Program-made: the position numbers and the translations under genes
NCBI GenBank assembly: GCA_015654675.1
Contig: JAATGM010000019.1
Span: 1 to 64,000, forward strand
Source of the DNA: Planctomycetota bacterium
GTDB taxonomy: Bacteria > Planctomycetota > Phycisphaerae > UBA1845 > UTPLA1
Reading direction: 5' to 3'
Length of the DNA: 64,000 nt
The notes under the pieces: model-generated
Told to the model about the DNA's origin: nothing
Seen by the model: only the letters and a program-made list of their open reading frames with translations
The model's database searches: none
In this document: piece by piece, positions 25,681 to 35,585 of the stretch
Layout: the number at the start of each line of letters is the position of its first letter
How positions within the stretch are numbered: position 1 is the stretch's first letter

Positions 25681-27645
25681 TTACGTTCGGGCCACGTCTT
25701 TCAGACGATTTGAACCAGTTCGATTAGCGACATTCTCTCGCAGGCCGGCCGCTTCGCGCGTTCGGCGAATGGCGAACTGTACGGATTCGGCGATACCGGC
25801 GGCATCGAGGCCGCATTCGGCGAGCTGGGCTGAGCGTGCGCCGTGGGGGATGAAGCGTTCCACCGGCATTCCCAGGCGGACGATGGCACGCGTGTCGAGG
25901 CCGAGTTCCTGAGCTGTTTCCAAAACTGCTGATCCGAAGCCGCCTGCAAGGGTGTGATCTTCAACCGTCACGAGCGGGTGACCCGTTTCGAGAGCGGTCG
26001 AGACCATTTCGCGATCGATGGGCTTCGCGAAGCGGGCGTTGACGACGCCGATTTCGAGGCCTTCGTTGGCGAGGAGTTCGGCGGCGTCGAGGGCTTCGCG
26101 ACACATCACGCCATAGGCCACGATGGTCGCATCGCCGCCCTTTCGGAGGATGCGCGAGCGGCCGAGTTCGAATTCGGGCGTCGTTGCTTCGCCGGGGGCG
26201 AGGAGCGGCGTGGGCACGTTGTCGCGCGGGTAGCGGATGGCACAGGGCTTATCGAGCTTGAGCGCGAGTCGGAGGCATGCATTCAATTCGGGCTCGTCGG
26301 CGGGGGCCATCAGGACCATGTGCTGGTAGCAGCGGAGATAGCTGATGTCGAGGTAACCGTGGTGGACGGCGCCGTCGCTGCCGACGAAGCCGGCGCGATC
26401 GAGGCAGAAGATGACGGGCAGGCCTTGCAGGACGACTTCCTGGAAGACCTGGTCGAAGGCGCGCTGCAGGAACGTGGAGTAGATCGCGCAGATCGGTCGC
26501 AGGCCGGATTTGCACATGCCGGCGGCGATATCGACCGTGCTGCTTTCGGCGATGCCGCCGTCGAGGTAGCGATCGGGGAAGGCCTTCTGGAATTTGTTGA
26601 GGCCGGTGCCGTCGGGCATGGCGGCCGTGAGGCCGAAGACGCGCGGGTCGTTTTTCGCGGCTTCGATCAGTGCGTCGGCGAAGGCGGCGGTCCAGCTTCG
26701 ACCGCTGGATTGAATCTCGACGCGGCAGCCCTCGACGCGGAATGGGTTCGGGCTGTGGAAGCGGCAGGGCTCGGCGACGGCGTATTCGGCGCCGCGGCCC
26801 TTGGTGGTATGGACGTGTAGCAAAACGGGATGCTGCGTGGACTTCAAAACTCTCAGCAATTCGATCAGGTGTTCAATGTCGTGGCCATCGGTAGGACCGA
26901 CGTACTTGTAGCCGATCTGTTCGAAAATCTGGTGCGGCGAGACGGCGGCCTTGATGCCTTCTTTGAGGTGATCGAGCGCGCCGAGCGCGGGCTTGCCAAT
27001 GACAGGTACGGACGGGAGAAAGCGCTTGACCGTTTTCTTCACGTCTTCGTACATGGGGCTGACGCGGAACTTGGCGAGGTGTTCGGCGAAGCCGCCCTGT
27101 GTCGGGGCGATGCCCATTGAGTTGTCGTTGAGGATGACGAGCAACTGGCGGCGGAGGAGCCCGCCCTGATTCAGGCCTTCGAACGCGACGCCGTTGACGA
27201 TGCTGGCGTCGCCGACGAGGGCGACTACGGACGCGTCGCTTTTCTGAATTGAGGCGGCGCGGGCCATGCCGACTGCTGTGGGGATGGCCGTTCCGGCGTG
27301 GCCGACGTTAAACAGGTCGTACGGGCTTTCGTCGATGTTGGGGAAGCCGCTCGGGCCGCCGGCCTTGCGGAGTTCGTCGAAGTTCTTGTTGCGGCCGGTG
27401 AGAAGCTTGTGGACATAGGCCTGGTGGCCGACATCCCAGAGCAGGCGGTCGTGAAGAAAGTCGAAGACGTAGTGCAGGGCGATAGTGAGCTCGACGACGC
27501 CGAGGTTGCTGGCGAGGTGGCCGCCATTGCGGCCGACGACGTCGATGATTCGCTGGCGGATTTCCTCGGCCAGTTGCTTGAGCTGCGGCATGGAGAGCTT
27601 GCGCAGGTCGGCGGGGGACTCAATCGTCGAAAGAATGCCGGTCAT
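25681..27645 (-). CDS. dxs: 1-deoxy-D-xylulose-5-phosphate synthase
   Basis: 654 residues. It condenses pyruvate and glyceraldehyde-3-phosphate, the first step of the MEP isoprenoid pathway, using thiamine diphosphate. RNGGHLASNLGVVELTIALH, LLWDVGHQAYVHKLLTGR and VVALVGDASIVNGVAFEGLN form the ThDP site; the transketolase half has DRAGFVGSDGAVHHGYLDIS. The ATG at 27645 (MTGILSTIES) follows AAGGATGG; an ATG twelve codons upstream has no ribosome site. It lies 66 bases after ispA on the same strand, the xseB-ispA-dxs order also known from E. coli. Confidence 0.97.
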   Translation of the reverse strand: MTGILSTIESPADLRKLSMPQLKQLAEEIRQRIIDVVGRNGGHLASNLGVVELTIALHYVFDFLHDRLLWDVGHQAYVHKLLTGRNKNFDELRKAGGPSGFPNIDESPYDLFNVGHAGTAIPTAVGMARAASIQKSDASVVALVGDASIVNGVAFEGLNQGGLLRRQLLVILNDNSMGIAPTQGGFAEHLAKFRVSPMYEDVKKTVKRFLPSVPVIGKPALGALDHLKEGIKAAVSPHQIFEQIGYKYVGPTDGHDIEHLIELLRVLKSTQHPVLLHVHTTKGRGAEYAVAEPCRFHSPNPFRVEGCRVEIQSSGRSWTAAFADALIEAAKNDPRVFGLTAAMPDGTGLNKFQKAFPDRYLDGGIAESSTVDIAAGMCKSGLRPICAIYSTFLQRAFDQVFQEVVLQGLPVIFCLDRAGFVGSDGAVHHGYLDISYLRCYQHMVLMAPADEPELNACLRLALKLDKPCAIRYPRDNVPTPLLAPGEATTPEFELGRSRILRKGGDATIVAYGVMCREALDAAELLANEGLEIGVVNARFAKPIDREMVSTALETGHPLVTVEDHTLAGGFGSAVLETAQELGLDTRAIVRLGMPVERFIPHGARSAQLAECGLDAAGIAESVQFAIRRTREAAGLRENVANRTGSNRLKDVART

Positions 27646-27711
27646 CCATCCATCCTTCAGTAGTGGTTCGGCGGGGGCCATCGGAGCCCGCGACCGTCGG
27701 ACCAGTGTATC

Positions 27712-28608
27712 CTATGACTGCCGCTGCGCCATGAAGTCGGCGAGATCGGCCAACGGTTCGGCGACGGGGCCCAGCGGGGCGACGGCGGCCTTGGCGCGAT
27801 CAACGGCCTGGCGAGCGAGGGACATGCTCGTTTCTACGCCGAAGACACGAGGATAGGTCTGTTTTTCACTGGTTTCATCTTTACCGGCACGTTTACCGAG
27901 GGCCTCGGTGGTGGCGGTCACGTCCAGTAAGTCGTCCACGATCTGGAAGGCCAGCCCCAATTCGTGGCCGTATTGGCTGAGAGCATCGTAGGCGGGGCGG
28001 GGTGCGGCGGCGGCAATGGCGCCGAGCCGGCAGGCCGATTGGATGAGCCGGGCGGTCTTCATGGCGTGGATACGCTCGACGCGTTCGCGGTGCGGGGGGT
28101 TCGATTCGCCGTCGATGTCGTCGACCTGGCCGCCGATCATGCCCTGCCAGCCGGTGGCATCGGCGAGTTCGGCGACCATGCGAGCGATGGTGATGGGTTC
28201 GGCGGATTGAGTGGCGAGGATTTCAAACGCGAGGGTGACGAGTGCATCGCCCGCGAGGATGGCCATGGCTTCGCCGAAGACTTTGTGGTTGGTGGGCCGG
28301 CCGCGGCGAAGGTCGTCGTCGTCCATCGCGGGGAGGTCGTCATGGATGAGCGAGAAGGTGTGGACGCACTCGATGGCGGCGGCGGCGGGAAGGGCGGCAG
28401 CATCGGCGCCGCCGCAAGCACGGCTCGACAGCAGGACGAGCGCGGGGCGGAGACGCTTGCCGCCGGCTTCGACGCTGTATCGCATGGACTCGGCGAGGCG
28501 CGCGGGGGCGCGGCCGGACTTCGCGAGGTAGGCGTCGAGCGCGCGATCGACGGTTGTTGCGCACTGCTTGAGAAGGTCGGGGATGGCGGATGTGGCGGCC
28601 GCGGACAT
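27712..28608 (-). CDS. ispA: Polyprenyl (farnesyl/geranylgeranyl) diphosphate synthase
   Basis: 298 residues. The first Asp-rich motif is LIHDDLPAMDDDDLRRGRPT and the second QIVDDLLDVTATTEALGKRA; both bind the Mg-diphosphate groups during chain elongation. Length and the residues before the first motif (ECVHTFS) fit short-chain trans-prenyl synthases such as IspA, with C15 or C20 product undetermined. It lies six bases after xseB and upstream of dxs, consistent with isoprenoid supply. Confidence 0.95.
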   Translation of the reverse strand: MSAAATSAIPDLLKQCATTVDRALDAYLAKSGRAPARLAESMRYSVEAGGKRLRPALVLLSSRACGGADAAALPAAAAIECVHTFSLIHDDLPAMDDDDLRRGRPTNHKVFGEAMAILAGDALVTLAFEILATQSAEPITIARMVAELADATGWQGMIGGQVDDIDGESNPPHRERVERIHAMKTARLIQSACRLGAIAAAAPRPAYDALSQYGHELGLAFQIVDDLLDVTATTEALGKRAGKDETSEKQTYPRVFGVETSMSLARQAVDRAKAAVAPLGPVAEPLADLADFMAQRQS

Positions 28609-28613
28609 ACGAA

Positions 28614-28862
28614 CTATTCGTCCTCGTCGGTGTCGTCGGCGTGGAGGTCGGCGGTTTTGAGTTGTCCGGCGGCGTCGGCCTGCAGCTTCTGGATTTTCAG
28701 TTCGGCGTCGGCCAGGACTTTGCCGCAGTGGCGGATCATCTCCATGCCTTCGGAGTATTTCTCGATGGAGTCTTCAAGGCCGATCTTGCCCTGCTCAATG
28801 GCCTCGACGATTTTTTCGAGGCGGGCCATGGCTTGTTCGAATGTCAGCTTGTCCTTTGCCAT
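28614..28862 (-). CDS. xseB: Exodeoxyribonuclease VII small subunit
   Basis: 82 residues starting MAKDKLTFEQAMARLEKIVE. EQGKIGLEDSIEKYSEGMEM is the family signature, and the protein ends in an acidic tail (DDTDEDE). The small subunit binds XseA to form the single-strand exonuclease; xseA is not in the window. The ATG at 28862 is chosen because the family starts there. It sits between asnS and ispA with gaps of 63 and five bases. Confidence 0.94.
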   Translation of the reverse strand: MAKDKLTFEQAMARLEKIVEAIEQGKIGLEDSIEKYSEGMEMIRHCGKVLADAELKIQKLQADAAGQLKTADLHADDTDEDE

Positions 28863-28925
28863 TGGTGAAATCGTAAGACAAATAGGGCGATGCGCCCATT
28901 GCAATACGGGCATGAACGGCTGCAA

Positions 28926-30431
28926 TCAGGGGTAGAATTTGCCCATCATTCGTGGAAATGGAATAGTTTCGCGGATGTGCTTGAGGCCGCAGAGCCAGGC
29001 CAGCGTTCGCTCCACTCCGAGGCCGAAGCCGCCGTGGGGTACGCTTCCGTAGCGCCGCAGATCGAGGTACCACTCGTAGTCGGCTTCGTTCAGGCCTTCT
29101 TCGTGCAGACGGTGGAGCAGAACGTCGAGATTATCTTCGCGCTGGCTGCCGCCGATGATCTCGCCGTAGCCGTCCGGGGCGAGCATGTCGACGTTGTTGA
29201 CGCGCGAAGAATCGTCCTTGTTCTGCTTCATGTAAAAGGCCTTGCAGTCTTTGGGGTAGTGCGTCACGAAGACCGGCCGGTCGTGCAGGCGGCTGATGAT
29301 CGTCTCGTCACTGCCGCCGAGGTCGCCGTCGGGATCGAAGTTGGCGGCCAGTTCGATGTGCTGGGGAATGTTGCGGACATCCGTGTCGAGATCGTCCTTC
29401 TCCTCGCGCAAATCGGCCAGCTCGGCGACCAGCTTGTCGCGCTGCCACTCCTTGAGCCCCTGCCCCTTTTCCTGCGTCTCTTTCTCGCCGATGAGCTTGG
29501 TGACTTCGTCGAGTCGCGCCTTTTTTGTTGTCAGGTCACGATCCAGCAGCTCGCGCGCTTTGGGCCCGCGCAGAATCTCCGCCGCCTGTTTGTGCGTGAT
29601 GCGGTGAAACGGCTTCTGCACGGTTTCCAGCCGTGCGATATCGCGCCCCAGGAACTCTAGCTCGGCTCGGTTGTCGCGAATCACGCGCTGCACTATTGAA
29701 CAGATGAAGTCTTCGGCCACGCCGATCACATCGTTCAAATCCGCGTACGCGATCTCCGGCTCTACCATCCAGAACTCAGTCAGATGCCGGCGCGTCTTGC
29801 TTTTCTCGGCCCGAAACGTCGGCCCGAAGCAATACACCTTGCCAAATGCCATGCAGCCGGCTTCGACATAAAGCTGGCCCGTCTGCGCGAGATAGACCGG
29901 CTCGCCGAAATAGTCGACCGAGAAGAGCGTCTGCGACCCCTCGCCCGCGGCCGGCGCAAAGATGGGCGTGTCGATCAGCGTATATCCGTTGCGGTTGAAG
30001 TACCCGCGAATTTCATCCACCAGCGTCGCACGAACTTTGAGAATGGCCCACTGCCGCCGTGAGCGGAAATGCAGGTGCCGATTCTTCATCAGGAAGTCGA
30101 TGCCGTGCGGCTTGTTGGTGATCGGATAATTCTCCGACTTGTGGATGATTTCCACGCCGCTGACGGTCAGCTCATGCCCACCCACCTGTTTGGGATCGGC
30201 TCGCACCGCGCCGGTTACCCGCAATGACGATTCCTGTCCCAGCCGCTTGCACTCCTCGAAGAATGCATCCGTCTCGGGTCCTTTGGCGACCACGCACTGG
30301 CATAGCCCGCTGCCGTCGCGAATTACCAGGAAGATGAGCTTTCCCGAGTCGCGGCGGTGATAGAGCCACCCCTGCAGCGTGACCTCCTGACCGACGTGCT
30401 TCGACAATTGCGAGATCGTGACGACCGGCAT
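28926..30431 (-). CDS. asnS: Asparaginyl-tRNA synthetase with a coiled insertion
   Basis: 501 residues; most bacterial AsnRS are about 430-470. The N-terminal OB fold (VTLQGWLYHRRDSGKLIFLV) reads the anticodon. Class II motif 2 is FRAEKSKTRRHLTEFWMVEP and motif 3 is GGFGLGVERTLAWLCGLKHI; LAQTGQLYVEAGCMAFGKVY is AsnRS-like. Between HRITHKQAAEIL and GDLGGSDETII there is an insertion of about 75 highly charged residues (LTTKKARLDEVTKLIGEKET, LADLREEKDDLDTD) predicted to be helical or coiled. It charges tRNA-Asn in the cytoplasm. GAGGAGAC directly precedes the ATG at 30431. Confidence 0.95.
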   Translation of the reverse strand: MPVVTISQLSKHVGQEVTLQGWLYHRRDSGKLIFLVIRDGSGLCQCVVAKGPETDAFFEECKRLGQESSLRVTGAVRADPKQVGGHELTVSGVEIIHKSENYPITNKPHGIDFLMKNRHLHFRSRRQWAILKVRATLVDEIRGYFNRNGYTLIDTPIFAPAAGEGSQTLFSVDYFGEPVYLAQTGQLYVEAGCMAFGKVYCFGPTFRAEKSKTRRHLTEFWMVEPEIAYADLNDVIGVAEDFICSIVQRVIRDNRAELEFLGRDIARLETVQKPFHRITHKQAAEILRGPKARELLDRDLTTKKARLDEVTKLIGEKETQEKGQGLKEWQRDKLVAELADLREEKDDLDTDVRNIPQHIELAANFDPDGDLGGSDETIISRLHDRPVFVTHYPKDCKAFYMKQNKDDSSRVNNVDMLAPDGYGEIIGGSQREDNLDVLLHRLHEEGLNEADYEWYLDLRRYGSVPHGGFGLGVERTLAWLCGLKHIRETIPFPRMMGKFYP

Positions 30432-30542
30432 GTCTCCTCCTCTACCGCTGGCTTTTTCTGCTCCGCGTACCTTAAATGCGCGGATGCACGCGTGGCAAGC
30501 TCGCCCTCTGCGAAGCCCCATGCCGGCAGGAGGCATGGGCCG

Positions 30543-31631
30543 ATGGGCTTGCGGAAACTGACACTAATCGGAATCACGACCCTCATGACGGCAGCGGCCT
30601 ATGCCGGCCCTGCCAAGCCGGCCACTCAACGAGCGAGCCGAAACAACGGTCTTCCGGCTGACTTCGTTGCTGGAAGCATCACGAGCTCGGAAGGTCACAC
30701 CCAGCCCTACGCCGTTTTCGTTCCCGAGAATTACGATCCCAAGGTGAAATGGCCGCTGGTCATGTTCCTGCATGGCAGCGGGGAATCGGGCGCCGATGGT
30801 GTTCGCCAGACGCGCGTGGGCCTCGGCCCTTTTCTTGCCGCTTACCGAAAGAAGTGCCCGTTCATCGCCGTGTTCCCTCAATCCCCGAATGCTCAAACCT
30901 GGTTCCGCGGAATCCAGGCCAAGATCATGTTCGAGATTCTCGACAAGGTGCAGCGCGATTACAACGTCGACCCCGATCGGATTTACCTCACCGGAATCTC
31001 CATGGGCGGATTCGGCACCTGGGAAATGGCCATGATGCGTCCCGACATTTTCGCCGCGCTCATTCCGATCTGCGGAGGCGGACCGGTTGAGTTCGTCGAC
31101 CCGCTCAAGCGCATGCCGATCTGGTGTTTCCACGGGGCGCGCGACGACCGCGTTCCCGTCAAGCTTTCGCGAGCGCTCATCGATCGGCTGAAGAAAATTG
31201 GCGGTGAACCGAAGTACACGGAGTTCCCCAACGAGAGCCACATGTGCTGGGACACCGCCTATGCCACGCAGGGCCTCTTTCCCTGGATGCTCAAACAGCG
31301 CCGCGCCCAGCCGCCGGCCGTCATGGCCGTGAATCTCGACACGACCTGGTGTCCCGTCCCGACGCGAATCTGGTGGTTTCGGGTCGATAAGGCGGAAAAG
31401 GGCGTGAAGATGCTTCAGATCGAAGCCGGGATCGTTTCCCCCAATGAGATCCGTGTTGCGACCAGCGGCATTACCGCCTGTTCGATCATGCTCGATAAGC
31501 CACTCTCACCGAAGGACGACGCGGCGCTGAAGGTGATCTGGCAGGGAAAGGTTGCGTATCAGGGAGTCTGGCAGCCCGAGATCCAGCTTGACCTCAACGC
31601 GGCCGCGTCGCAGCCCAGCAACGAAAAATGA
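30543..31631 (+). CDS. Secreted alpha/beta-hydrolase esterase
   Basis: 362 residues with a signal peptide (LTLIGITTLMTAAAYAGPAK). The hydrolase core has PLVMFLHGSGESGADG (oxyanion region), YLTGISMGGFGTWEMAMM with the G-x-S-x-G nucleophile elbow, WCFHGARDDRVPVKLS with the acid, and ESHMCWDTAY with the His. This is the pattern of the secreted phospholipase/carboxylesterase and PHB-depolymerase-like family. The last 100 residues look like an extra beta domain. AGGAGG lies nine bases before the ATG at 30543. It is divergent from asnS with 111 bases between starts. Confidence 0.88.
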   Translation: MGLRKLTLIGITTLMTAAAYAGPAKPATQRASRNNGLPADFVAGSITSSEGHTQPYAVFVPENYDPKVKWPLVMFLHGSGESGADGVRQTRVGLGPFLAAYRKKCPFIAVFPQSPNAQTWFRGIQAKIMFEILDKVQRDYNVDPDRIYLTGISMGGFGTWEMAMMRPDIFAALIPICGGGPVEFVDPLKRMPIWCFHGARDDRVPVKLSRALIDRLKKIGGEPKYTEFPNESHMCWDTAYATQGLFPWMLKQRRAQPPAVMAVNLDTTWCPVPTRIWWFRVDKAEKGVKMLQIEAGIVSPNEIRVATSGITACSIMLDKPLSPKDDAALKVIWQGKVAYQGVWQPEIQLDLNAAASQPSNEK

Positions 31632-31634
31632 GGA

Positions 31635-32789
31635 TCAACCCTTTGGCGTCGAGCGCGCCCTGGCTCGATGTTCTCTCAGCAGGTCGAATACCCGCTGCAT
31701 ATCCGCCGGCATCGGCGCCGTAATTATCAGCGGTTTCTCGGTAATCGGGTGCATGACTTCCAACCGCCAGGCGTGCAGTGCCTGCCGCCGAAAAAACGGC
31801 TCTGTGCTGTCCTCGGCTCGCCCCGTTAAGTCCCGCTCGCTCACGTGCCGTCCGCCATAGAACGGATCGCCGACGATCGGATGGCCGATGTAGCTCAGGT
31901 GCACTCGCAACTGATGAGTCCGCCCCGTCTTGGGCTTCAATTCCACCAAAGTGAATCCGTTGAATCGCTCAACGACGTGATAATGCGTCACGGCCTCCTT
32001 GCCCAGACTCTTTTCGAATCGGCCGCCGAGTTTCTCCGCGATACCGGTCACGACATACCGATCGTGCACGGTTGAGTGCTGGCCGATCGGCACGTTGATG
32101 ACATCCTCGTCGCGATCCATCTCGCCATGCACGATTGCTACATAGGTCTTTTGCGTCGTTCGTCGTTCGAACTGCAGTGCCAGGCGCCAGTGCGCCTCAT
32201 CCGATTTCGCGACAATCATTACGCCTGAAGTGTTCTTATCGAGGCGATGTACGATTCCCGGCCGAAACGGATCTTCGCCGTGTGACAGCGTGCGGCAGTA
32301 ATAGGCCAGCGCGTTGGCAATCGTCCCCTTTTGCGTCGATCGTGCCGGATGGCAGATGATCCCGATTGCCTTGTTGATGGCCAGCACCCACTCGTCTTCG
32401 TAGATGACGTCGAGCGGGATGTTTTCCGGAATGACCTCGTACGGCTCGGGCGGCGGAATCACCAGATCGATGATGTCACCGCCCTCCATCTCATAGCTCG
32501 GTTTGGTGGGCTTGCCGTTGACGGTGATGGACCCCTGTTTAATCAGTCGCTGGATGGCGGTCCGAGAAAGTCGCTTAAATCGGCCATTCAGGTACTTGTC
32601 GAGCCGCCGGCCGGGGAGCTTGCGGCGGAGCTTGAGGCGGACGTGGTGTGAAACCTGGCCGGCCTGTTCCAGCGGTATAGGCCGGTCCAGGATCTCGTCA
32701 TCTTCTGACGGGGCGATATCAGCCGGGCTGGGGCCGGATGGGGCGGCGTCCCCATCAGCGTCGTCGAGAATGGGCTCTTCTACATCCAT
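31635..32789 (-). CDS. rluD: RluD-family 23S rRNA pseudouridine synthase
   Basis: 384 residues. An acidic, unconserved N-terminus of about 50 residues precedes an S4 RNA-binding domain (GRRLDKYLNGRFKRLSRTAI). The catalytic motif is GIVHRLDKNTSGVMIVAKSD, with the Asp that attacks uridine, and LKTGRTHQLRVH-like KPKTGRTHQLRVHLSYIGHP follows. RluD modifies helix 69 of 23S rRNA; RluC/RluA paralogues cannot be excluded. It converges with the esterase gene with three bases between stops and has no terminator on this strand that I could see. Confidence 0.93.
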   Translation of the reverse strand: MDVEEPILDDADGDAAPSGPSPADIAPSEDDEILDRPIPLEQAGQVSHHVRLKLRRKLPGRRLDKYLNGRFKRLSRTAIQRLIKQGSITVNGKPTKPSYEMEGGDIIDLVIPPPEPYEVIPENIPLDVIYEDEWVLAINKAIGIICHPARSTQKGTIANALAYYCRTLSHGEDPFRPGIVHRLDKNTSGVMIVAKSDEAHWRLALQFERRTTQKTYVAIVHGEMDRDEDVINVPIGQHSTVHDRYVVTGIAEKLGGRFEKSLGKEAVTHYHVVERFNGFTLVELKPKTGRTHQLRVHLSYIGHPIVGDPFYGGRHVSERDLTGRAEDSTEPFFRRQALHAWRLEVMHPITEKPLIITAPMPADMQRVFDLLREHRARARSTPKG

Positions 32790-33068
32790 TCGAGATCGCG
32801 ATTAGCGTCCTATAAATCGTGCATCGGCAGCAATTTGGCAAATGCGGTGTCGGGCCGACGTCCAGCGTCGTCTTATGGTAGTCGATAACGGGAACGGTGT
32901 ATGTCCGCCCCGTTTGAGGCCCCCTATCGCTCTCCATGGCGATGCCGTGCAAATGTCACATGGCTGGGCGGTAGAATGATTTAGCGGCTTAGCCCATGTG
33001 CGGGCGAGCCGTACCTGATGCGATCGACACGCCGAGGGAACCGAGCGTGCGCGACAGGAAGTCGGGAC

Positions 33069-35585
33069 ATGTCGAATCGAAAATCGCGCCTGCTGGCGGG
33101 TTGTGTTGCAGCGATCGCACTTGGTGTGACCGCTATGGCTTTTGCCGGTCCACAGAATGGCATTGCCAACGACGATAACGACCCAGCGGTCCTGCGTTTG
33201 AAGATCGGAAAGATTTCGCTTGCTCCGTCGGCGTCGCTGACACGTGGCGCCGCGGGTGCTCGCATCTCCGCTGAAGGACGATTTATCGTTCAACTGGATG
33301 GGCCGTTGACGCCGGAACGAGCCGACGCGCTGGCACGGGCGGGCGTCACACTCGGCGACTACCTTCCGAACTTTGCTTACGTCGTTCGGCTTCCGGGTGG
33401 GTTCAATGTGGCCCAGCTCGGCAATCTGCCATTTGTTCGCTGGGTCGGGCCGTTCGACAAGAGTTGGAAACTCGATCCTGAGATCGGTCAATTGCAGCTT
33501 CGATCGGCGGCGCGACAGGCGCTGGCCGGGCAGAATCTCATTCAACTCAGCGTATCGCTCTTTGCCAACGAGCCGCCGAATGCCGCGTTGGCGTCGATCC
33601 GGGCGATTCCCGGAGCCGCGATTCTTGCGACGGAGCGTTCCGGGGACGTGGTCCGGTTCTGCATCAACATACCGCGCAGCGAATACGCACGGCTGGCCGA
33701 CATTCCCGCCATACAGTGGGTGGGCGAAAACGATGAGCCGCAGCCGCGCAATTACCCCGGCAATTGGATCAATCAATCGAACGTGCCCGACGCATTTCCC
33801 ATCTGGGCCCACGGACTTACGGGCATTGGACAAATCGGCGGGCTGATCGACGGCAACTATTTCGGCACCGAAGGACTCAACGCGGACCATTGCTCGTTTC
33901 GGGATCCCGGCGGCAATCCGATCGGACCGACGCATCGCAAGCTGGTCGCGTACTTTGGGACAAACGCCTACGACATGCATGCGACGCACACTTCCGGCAC
34001 GATGGTGGGCGACGAACAGCCGATTTCGGGCACGACGACGAACCGCGGCATCGCATACGACGCCAAGCTCGCATTCACAAATCTCAACCAACTCAACACC
34101 AATAGCTTGATGACGATGCTTACACAGGATGCGGGTGCGGGTGCGCGAGTCCACAGTAATAGCTGGGGCGGCGGGAGCACTCTTTACAACCAGTGGTGCG
34201 TCGATATCGACAAGTTCATGTACGACGACGAGGACCAGCTGGTCGTGTTTGCCGTGATCAATGCGGGGGGCGTGAAGAACCCCGAAAATGCCAAGAATCT
34301 TCTGGCCGTCGGTGCGTCCGGCGACACGCCAAATCAGGCGAACTACTGCTCAGGCGGTAGCGGACCGACGTCCGACGGCCGGCGACGACCAGAGATCATG
34401 GCGACAGGTTGCAGCGTCTTCTCCGCTGTAAATTCCGGCGCTGTGTGCGACTTTGCGGCGGACCAAGGAACGTCCATGGCGTGTCCGCTCGTGGCGGGTT
34501 CGGCAGTTCTGGTGCGACAGTACTTCATGTCCGGCTACTATCCGACCGGAGCTGCGAACGCGGTTGATTCCTGCACGCCATCCGGAGCCCTGATTAAAGC
34601 CGTGCTTATCAACTCGGCAGTCGACATGACCGGCATCGCCGGCTATCCCTCGAATCAGGAGGGATGGGGACGCATGCTGCTCGACAACGCCCTCTATTTT
34701 TCGGGCGATTCTCGCAAGCTCGCACGGCTGGCTGATGTGCGGAATGCTTCCGGAATGGCGACGGGAGAGACGCGGACCTTTACTGGTCTGATCAATAGCT
34801 CGGCCGAGCCGCTGCGGATCACGCTCGCCTGGACGGAAAAGCAGGCGGCCCTGAACGCGAACCCTACTTACATCAATAACCTTGACCTCGAAGTGACCGT
34901 CAACTCGACGCTTTATCGCGGAAACGACTTTGCGGCCGGCCAATCAACCACCGGAGGGCCGAGCGACACGAAGAACAATGTCGAACAAGTGTTGCTGCTT
35001 GCGCCGCCGGTCGGGCCGTTCAGCGTGACGGTGCGGGCTACGGCGGTGAATACGCCGGGGCTGCAGGGGTTTGCGCTGGTGGGCTCGGGCGATATCGGGG
35101 GCGCACCGACGCTTGCGTCAATTTCGCCCAATGCCGCCCTCAGCGACGACGTCGTATCCGTCACCGACCTGCTTGGATCCGAGTTTCGGTCCGGCGCCGG
35201 TTTCCAGCTTCGGCACTCGAGCAGCTCGCCGATCATCGATGCGACGGGCGTTTCGCTGGTCAGCGCGGGCAAATTGACCGGAACGCTCGACCTGACTGCC
35301 GCACCGGCCGGTTCGTATGACGTCATCGTGACCAACCCGGACGGGCAATCGGCCACGCTCGCAAATGCCTTCAGCGTGAGTGTCGTGTGCAGCCCGGCCG
35401 ACCTGAATAACGATGGGTTCATCGATGGGTTGGACATTCAGCCGTTTATGAACGCCGTGATCGCCGGCGGCGGCACTCCGAGGCAGCTCTGTGCCGCGGA
35501 TGTTAATCAGGACACCCTGATCGATGCCAACGACATCTCGGCATTTGTTCAGTGCCTGACCCAGACCGGTCCCTGCCCGCCATAA
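33069..35585 (+). CDS. Secreted subtilisin-like (S8) protease with TIG-like and dockerin domains
   Basis: 838 residues. A signal peptide (LLAGCVAAIALGVTAMAFAG) is followed by a propeptide-like region of about 220 residues. The S8 triad is plausible: Asp in GQIGGLIDGNYFG (about 259), His in YDMHATHTSGTMVGD (about 305, where most S8 enzymes read HGTHVAG), and Ser in DQGTSMACPLVAGSAVLV (about 467). C-terminal beta domains include a TIG/IPT-like segment (PTLASISPNAALSDDVVSV). It ends with a dockerin pair: DLNNDGFIDGLDIQPFMNAV and DVNQDTLIDANDISAFVQCL. The ATG at 33069 follows AGGAAGTC. It is divergent from rluD, with a 279-base gap. Confidence 0.92.
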   Translation: MSNRKSRLLAGCVAAIALGVTAMAFAGPQNGIANDDNDPAVLRLKIGKISLAPSASLTRGAAGARISAEGRFIVQLDGPLTPERADALARAGVTLGDYLPNFAYVVRLPGGFNVAQLGNLPFVRWVGPFDKSWKLDPEIGQLQLRSAARQALAGQNLIQLSVSLFANEPPNAALASIRAIPGAAILATERSGDVVRFCINIPRSEYARLADIPAIQWVGENDEPQPRNYPGNWINQSNVPDAFPIWAHGLTGIGQIGGLIDGNYFGTEGLNADHCSFRDPGGNPIGPTHRKLVAYFGTNAYDMHATHTSGTMVGDEQPISGTTTNRGIAYDAKLAFTNLNQLNTNSLMTMLTQDAGAGARVHSNSWGGGSTLYNQWCVDIDKFMYDDEDQLVVFAVINAGGVKNPENAKNLLAVGASGDTPNQANYCSGGSGPTSDGRRRPEIMATGCSVFSAVNSGAVCDFAADQGTSMACPLVAGSAVLVRQYFMSGYYPTGAANAVDSCTPSGALIKAVLINSAVDMTGIAGYPSNQEGWGRMLLDNALYFSGDSRKLARLADVRNASGMATGETRTFTGLINSSAEPLRITLAWTEKQAALNANPTYINNLDLEVTVNSTLYRGNDFAAGQSTTGGPSDTKNNVEQVLLLAPPVGPFSVTVRATAVNTPGLQGFALVGSGDIGGAPTLASISPNAALSDDVVSVTDLLGSEFRSGAGFQLRHSSSSPIIDATGVSLVSAGKLTGTLDLTAAPAGSYDVIVTNPDGQSATLANAFSVSVVCSPADLNNDGFIDGLDIQPFMNAVIAGGGTPRQLCAADVNQDTLIDANDISAFVQCLTQTGPCPP

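Noticed and set aside
27646-27681. Upstream ATG for dxs
   Set aside because: Lacks a ribosome site, whereas the ATG at 27645 follows AAGGATGG.
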